Origin: Taiwanofungus camphoratus
Taxonomy: Eukaryota > Basidiomycota > Agaricomycetes > Polyporales > Taiwanofungaceae
Direction of reading: 5' to 3'
Assembly (NCBI GenBank): GCA_003999685.1
Contig: CP021222.1
Span: 1,240,001 to 1,304,000 of the forward strand
DNA: 64,000 nt
Of the stretch, positions 59,301 to 64,000 are shown one piece after another. Made by a program: the position numbers and the translations under genes. The notes beneath the pieces are model-generated. The model ran no database searches and was not told the origin of the DNA. It saw only the letters and a list, made by a program, of their open reading frames with translations. Positions within the stretch are counted from its first letter, which is position 1, and every line of letters begins with the position of its first letter.

Positions 59301-59370
59301 CAAGATCAGAAAACTGCTGGAAACTGTCAAGGATGCGGACGCGGCAGACGAGGTGATGGACGAAGGGTGA
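56313..59370 (+). CDS. CDC27: anaphase-promoting complex subunit 3 (Cdc27/Nuc2)
   Basis: TPR scaffold subunit of the APC/C ubiquitin ligase that binds Cdc20/Cdh1 tails. Start MQPETTSSLSSPLCHRFNDL, then the N-terminal TPR dimerisation part: YKSALFYAERYFVLNTNNHD, ARHLYAIALLRSSQPYSAHF and CLEIKARCCTALGRHRHARE. A polar linker covers about 57000-58000. C-terminal TPRs follow: RATRAMALYDCRTCLEELEK, VMAMVGKAHYELGEYA, AQEL, WIAVGNCFSLQKEKAQALTC, FRRAAQLDPTCAYAFTLSGH, GAINFFQSALRADPRHYNAW and YGDREKALDLFNEAVRLSPD, then NVIFQLAKVYRLLGDEVRSA. It ends AADEVMDEG. About eight introns. The two TPR blocks around a disordered linker are typical of Cdc27. Confidence 0.93.
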
Positions 59371-60103
59371 TGGACGAGGGAGGAAAGATGTTTTGATTGT
59401 ACATAGCGGACACGGTGGCATCTATCTTTCTTTACAATTGTACATTGTGCTTTGCAACGACGGCGCAAGATGGCGACAGAAGGCCAAATGAGGTGGATTT
59501 GGTGCTCGTGTGCGCAAGAGTGATGAATGCACGGAATAAGGCTACGGCCTACAGCCAGGCACTGCACTGGTCCCCGGCTTATCGGCGACGGGGCGGGCCT
59601 CGCCGAGAACACCCGAGAGAGTGGAACAAGGATAATTAGACGCCCACTACTCGTTTTGGCCATTGAGTCACCCTCGAACGCGTCACAGGCCGTTATAAGA
59701 GCCCGCTTCCGTCTTGACCCCTTCACTGGCCTCTCGCCTGCTACCATCAACCACAATGTCCGCGTAAATACAACGTGCTCCCTTGCTGTTCTTGCCCCCT
59801 GTAACCCTCTTATTTCTTGTTTCGCCGTGACCACCCCGTACTCAGTCTGGCGAGCCATTGAAACAAGTATGGTTAACAAATCCGTCCATAAATCCAAGAA
59901 CGGCACCATTCTGTTCGAGCCCTTCATCGTCTATCGTATACACCGTTGACGTTCCCTTATCTGCCTCGTACGTACATTCCTCTCGAGCCGTATCACGTCC
60001 GTGCTCATCTATCTAGCACGTTTCTAGAACGCACGCAATACATTGTCTCAGTCGCTCAACCGACCAATCGGCCTCCTATAAGTACAACTTCGTCCTCGCG
60101 TCA
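59371..60103. other. intergenic between APC3 and the acidic orphan gene
   Basis: About 730 bases. A minus-strand frame (59208-59927) overlaps the APC3 end and has no family features. CCTATAAGTAC at about 60073-60083, some 25 bases before the next start codon, resembles a TATA box. Confidence 0.4.
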
Positions 60104-61006
60104 ATGGCTTCAGAGCCAAAGCCTCAATCTCCATCTCTCTTCAGTATGGCCCGGTCCAAGCTGCAGTCTGCCGTCGCCAGTGGTGTTAGGGATAGCTGCA
60201 GTTTACATCGCTGGGTACTCCTCAAAAACTCGATAATTCGATCTCATCCTTCGGATGATACTACAGTCGCCTCCGACAAGGCTGATGTAACATATGTGTA
60301 TAGACGTGACGAAGAGGGACGCGAAGAAGATGAGGAAGAAGACGCCTTTATGTTCCCAGATCCCGATGCCCTTCTGAACCCTCCAGACCGAGGCGTCGGC
60401 GACTCGGAAAACCAATGGCTTGACTCTCTTCTTGAAACTCTTGGTGTCTCAGACGAGACGGAAGAAGCGGACGGTGGGGTCTCGGTGTCGATACTGCCCG
60501 TAGACGAGGACGATGAACCGCTGAGTCCTTTATACTCACCCTCGTCCTCGTCAGACGACCTCGTGGACCCGTCCAGCTTATATTGTAATCCACATGCCAT
60601 TCCAACTCCGTATCCTATTCCATATCCGCCGGTTGCCCCGGCCTGGTTCGAATCTTCTACCGACTCGCTCTTGGATGCCAGCCCCCCTCTCTATCACGAC
60701 CCCCTCCCTTACTACGACGTTGACGACACAGAAGATCTTCCGGTCCCCGATGCTATAGAAGACACTTCTGATGACGAGTCGGACGCGCCGTCCACACCGT
60801 TCGACCACTCGACAGCATCGCTTGCACCGCTTGACCCTGTTTCTATCCCCTTGCCCCCCCGGCGGCGGCGGCGATCCCAAACTCTTCAGCCTCAAGTATA
60901 TATTGACACGGACGATTGCTACTTTTACCCGTTCGAGCTCGACCCTGATGACGACCCCACCAATACTGCCCGTGCTTACCGCCCACCTATTTACCAAGAG
61001 TGTTAA
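60104..61006 (+). CDS. acidic proline-rich orphan protein
   Basis: A single frame of 300 codons. Start MASEPKPQSPSLFSMARSKL. The N-terminus is basic, followed by YVYRRDEEGREEDEEEDAFM and many D/E/S/P-rich segments. LPVDEDDEPLSPLYSPSSSS and IPTPYPIPYPPVAPAWFESS are examples. A tyrosine-containing C-terminal part includes VYIDTDDCYFYPFELDPDDD and ends RPPIYQEC. No signal peptide or membrane span. Strong composition bias and the polyproline-tyrosine runs suggest a disordered protein. An open frame without introns of this length, with a TATA-like box at the expected distance, supports a real gene. It matches no family I recognise. Confidence 0.6.
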   Translation: MASEPKPQSPSLFSMARSKLQSAVASGVRDSCSLHRWVLLKNSIIRSHPSDDTTVASDKADVTYVYRRDEEGREEDEEEDAFMFPDPDALLNPPDRGVGDSENQWLDSLLETLGVSDETEEADGGVSVSILPVDEDDEPLSPLYSPSSSSDDLVDPSSLYCNPHAIPTPYPIPYPPVAPAWFESSTDSLLDASPPLYHDPLPYYDVDDTEDLPVPDAIEDTSDDESDAPSTPFDHSTASLAPLDPVSIPLPPRRRRRSQTLQPQVYIDTDDCYFYPFELDPDDDPTNTARAYRPPIYQEC

Positions 61007-61777
61007 TAGCCTCTGTTTATTGTCCCCCTCCTCACCCCTGCCTCGTGGCTGTCTGTCTGTCGTATCATACTGTGCTCTCCATTTTTCTCATCATGTTTAT
61101 AATTCTCGTGGTCTTTGTTCGCTTTGCGAAATCCAGGGTGTTGATAACGGCCATCATACGTAAGACGGAGACGGGATGCAAATCCAATCTCAGAGGAAGG
61201 ATCTCGGAAAGCGTGATAGGCGTTAATTCGCTGGGGGTGTATAAGAGTCTATATGACCATTCTAGAACTCTGGGTCTAGACGTGGTGAACCATGCTCCCT
61301 ATTATAGCAGCTATGAGCAAGCAATGATGCACAGGTGTTGGCGCTACGTGTCATCGGAGAGTAGCCAAGTAAAGTAGATCGTCGAATGGACGTGCCATTT
61401 CGACCGATAGTTCGAGCACATGACTTTTTATTTTTCCGAATAAATCTCAAAGTTTGGAAATTTTAAGAAAATTTTGTTGCAAGGGTCAGCCAAAATCCGG
61501 CGCGACGCGTAACTGAACTATGAGTCAAATGAGTCAAAATTGCTAAAGATGTGACACTAGTGCAACGGTAGCGAAGCAACGTGGACGAGACTAGATGACT
61601 TCTACAAGAGCTCAATTCCCTGGCGACAGACGTTTAGAATGGGGCTTTCAGCGATGTCTGAAACTCTCTCGGTATTTCAGCTGGGTTTACGGACGTCTGC
61701 AGGTCTGCGGACTCTTATGGAAAGTCCCTCGATACACATTCTGTAGCACTGACTGTCAAGCGTTAAGTTTGTCGCCC
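61007..61777. other. intergenic between convergent genes
   Basis: About 770 bases of 3' flank for the acidic orphan gene (+) and the SRR1-like gene (-). AATAAA occurs at about 61439. Open frames at 61000-61377 and 61595-61891 on the plus strand have no family features. Confidence 0.4.
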
Positions 61778-62903
61778 TCATCCATCAGAAGACGGGTCGT
61801 TCCCGGGCTGCTCAGCGTGGACAGAATTCGGCAACTCCCACCAGATGTCTTTGGTGCCAACCAAATCTTCCGGGCGTGTAATTTGGATTGATGTCGAGTT
61901 AAACGCCTTCGGGTACGCCCGACAGCTCGGAATTGGTCGGGAGGTGAGATAAGGCGCTAGGTCACAGGTTGGCGGTGGATGGGTCAGACGCTGGGAATGG
62001 CGAATGAATTGCAGGATGTGCTCACTCAGACGCCATACACAGGGGTATTCAGTCGAGAACTGGCGTGACGGCGAGCTGAATCCAATGGAAGGCAGTGTCA
62101 GCGATAGCCTGGACACAGCTTCTCCCAAGCAGGGCCACGAGCACCGCACCTTTCGCTGTAGTCGCTCAGGCGGTTTGCGATAAGGACGATATTAGGCAGT
62201 GCCTCCCTTGACCAATTTTCTCGTAAGAGGTTCTCGTACAGCTGCAGGTCGCAATGCGGCATGAAGACGATCGTGGGGACCTGGATTCCATAGCTCGCGT
62301 GCTGTACTGATCAAGGTCAGCGAGAAGCACACAATGACGGCAAGGCAGTGAAGGCAAGGACGTGCCCTATTATCGGCTAGGCGTTTGACTTGGAGGGTAG
62401 CCAAAAGCTCGCTGTCCTGCTCTGTGAAGACAGGATCGTAAACGGATATTTGGTCACGACCCTAGGGGAAATGAAGATGCATTGATTATTTGGACGGACA
62501 TGTACATACACGGAAAGACACACTATGCACAAGTCATCGCATATTGCAAGGAGGAAAGCTAGCTGAGCTCGGGAATCACGCGACACAGAGGGGCTTCCCA
62601 GACCAAGACACAGTACGTCGGGGTTAATAGAGGATACATGATTCAAAGAACTGCGCAAGTGCTCTATAACGGATACATCCGTTAGAAGACACGATGATCC
62701 GAGAGGGCGAGGGACCGACGTTTACATTCCTGCACCCAATCACCCTCCGCGAGCTCTCCCATGGTCCTTTCGAATAGAAGAGCGGGAGGCGGTAGTTCCC
62801 TGTCCCGCCTGTTCTTGCGTTTTTTCCGAGTGCGAGCCGGAGTGAAGGTGTCAGCGTAACCAAAACGTGGAAATGTTTGATCCATGGCTGACTCCGTGGC
62901 CAT
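61778..62903 (-). CDS. SRR1/Ber1-like domain protein
   Basis: SRR1 domain proteins are known from plant light signalling and from yeast Ber1, which is linked to microtubule function; biochemical activity is unknown. Start MATESAMDQTFPRFGYADTF, then a basic TRKKRKNRRDRELPPP stretch and GELAEGDWVQECK. The SRR1 core begins VLCLGLGSPSVSRDSRAQLA, then FLLAICDDLCI, ISVYDPVFTEQDSELLATLQ, YGIQVPTIVFMPHCDLQLYE and NLLRENWSREALPNIVLIAN. The C-terminal part has SCRAYPKAFNSTSIQI and the tryptophan-rich DIWWELPNS, ending NDPSSDG. The GLGSP, DPVF and MPHC motifs are the family hallmarks. Four or five introns. About 270 residues. Confidence 0.87.
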
Positions 62904-63280
62904 CGTTCACATAGGTCAAGAGATTATCGAGCAGTTCCAAAGCCGACTACAATAGAATCGGAGTGGTCTTGTTGAAAGCTTGAAATCTTATTGACCTAAG
63001 TCCTGTAAGCTATCTTGTGCAAGTCTATGTGATAGATGATGATGATGATGAAATCAGCATTAATATACCGCCACAAGCAAACGGGTGCTAAGACGCGGTG
63101 TTTCCCGGTATATACAAACAGTAGGCATTAGAATGCGCCACTTATCTATACTACGCTAGGATAACGTTCTATTGGGTTGGACGAAGGCGGGTTCGGTTGG
63201 GGAAGTTATATAGTAGATACATTGAAGATTGGTTTCGTTCTGTTGGATGTAGCTGTCTTGTTAGGTATCGGGTCGAACCT
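62904..63280. other. intergenic with a short GAT microsatellite
   Basis: About 380 bases. A (GAT)5 run lies at about 63035-63052. The left end should include the SRR1-like promoter. Nothing else is recognised. Confidence 0.4.
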
Positions 63281-63282
63281 CG

Positions 63283-63700
63283 TCTACCTTTTGTCGCATG
63301 TGTTCTGTGTGATAGATGGCCGAGAGGTTATGTTGATGTGAGCACCTGATCGCCTACAAATGTAGTTTTCGTTCCGAAAGTTCGTGAACGCTTCGGACCA
63401 AATATGCTAGCATGTAGCTGCGTTATGGCAGTCTGTTCAACTCTTATCTACTTTGTTTCTTTCCATACTTACTGGCCAGACCATTGCAGCAGTCGTGCGA
63501 CTCGTTCTATCGAGGTCCAATCATTATCCTTCTCTAGTTCGACATACATCCGAGAGAATGTCCGGGCTGTGTCTTCTATCTCGATAACGGAGGAAGTGCG
63601 CTCTTTCCCGTCGAACCACTCGGGGTCTTGACAGTGACTCAGTAATTCGCTTAACTGGTGGGGCACTTCCTCAGAACAATTCGTTGACTCTGAATATCCA
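63283..63700 (-). CDS. 3' part of an unidentified minus-strand gene
   Basis: A minus-strand exon reads VPHQLSELLSHCQDPEWFDG, then EIEDTARTFSRMYVELEKDN, and ends LLQWSGQ at a strong donor (GTAAGTATGG near 63467). A possible last exon begins after an acceptor near 63411 with IWSEAFTNFRNENYICRRSG and stops near 63285. The composition is protein-like and the donor is good, so this is likely a real gene running in from beyond the window. I recognise no family. Upstream exons between 63700 and the edge could not be placed. Confidence 0.4.
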
Positions 63701-64000
63701 GGCCTTCATTTGTCTTATCTGCGTATCAAGGGGAGCCGAGGACGGACATATGTGGATGAGTGGACGCCTTCGCAAATTTCGTTCTCCTGACGCGACTGAG
63801 TGTCATTCAGACGCGTCGGGAATAAGATTCTCACGTAAGGCAGGCTCCATTGCAGGCTCATGATAGGCTTGTCGTCTGAGCCCTCAGTAGGACTGTTTAC
63901 GACGTGTCTACATAAGCGATAAGTAAACGAATTTGTGCGTACACATCACCTTCATTGAATGATGATGTCCGAGGAGAAACTGACGGTCTCTTGCGTCGAT

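Noticed and set aside
59208-59927. 239-codon minus-strand frame
   Set aside because: Overlaps the APC3 last exon on the opposite strand and has no family features.
1-64000. Retroelement, virus-derived element, DNA transposon or CRISPR array
   Set aside because: I looked for polymerase, integrase, transposase and capsid-like phrases, terminal repeats and regular repeat arrays and saw none.
1-64000. A secondary-metabolite or other functional gene cluster
   Set aside because: The genes are unrelated housekeeping functions; no backbone synthase is present, and the TmpA-like protein stands alone.

Overview
The window looks like nuclear DNA of a filamentous basidiomycete, most likely an Agaricomycete. 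Genes are dense and lie on both strands. Nearly all are broken by many short introns of about 50 to 70 bases with GT..AG ends. The protein set is typical of mushrooms: a fungal-style ATG8, a TmpA-like membrane flavoprotein, a degenerate F-box/LRR gene and a multi-pass membrane protein of unknown role. I saw no rRNA, tRNA, CRISPR array or recognisable transposon. Exon limits were read by eye from splice signals and protein family resemblance, so outer coordinates are firmer than inner ones.

Layout. 0-5.4 kb: the last codons of an unknown gene, nucleoside diphosphate kinase (-), QCR7 of complex III (+) and transketolase (-). 6.5-15.3 kb: a GH31 alpha-xylosidase (-), a serine/threonine dehydratase (+), the cytochrome oxidase assembly factor PET100 (-) and glutamate decarboxylase (-), which has an exceptionally long 608-base intron. 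15.3-17.9 kb is gene-poor with an F-box-like relic. 17.9-30 kb: DNA polymerase delta subunit 2 (+), a low-complexity protein with GLGLGL blocks (-), an F-box/LRR gene (-), HID1 (+), a Rad57/XRCC3-like recombinase (+) and a multi-pass membrane protein (-). 31.4-41.3 kb is compact housekeeping: ATG8 (-), mS37/MRP10 (-), UBC6 (+), SF3A1 (-), mL60 (+), CMS1 (-) and an ERI1-like exonuclease (+). 41.9-55.9 kb: the TmpA-like protein (-), a 2.1 kb stretch with no recognised gene, NDC80 (-), MOG1 (+), an MIT/coiled-coil protein resembling Atg38 (-), an orphan gene (+) and CCT1 (+). 56-64 kb: APC3/CDC27 (+), an acidic orphan protein (+), an SRR1/BER1-like protein (-) and the edge of one more gene (-).

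The genes are not a metabolic cluster. Themes recur: four nuclear-encoded mitochondrial proteins (QCR7, PET100, mS37, mL60), two autophagy-type proteins (ATG8 and the Atg38-like protein), and cell-cycle or genome-maintenance genes (POLD2, RAD57-like, NDC80, APC3). Several pairs are head-to-head with under 300 bases between start codons (NDK/QCR7, mS37/UBC6, SF3A1/mL60, NDC80/MOG1) and probably share promoters.

I found no convincing undescribed system. The best leads are the long GAD intron, an open reading frame running in phase into PET100, the featureless 44.1-46.2 kb island with a strong nested hairpin, and the lineage-restricted orphan proteins.
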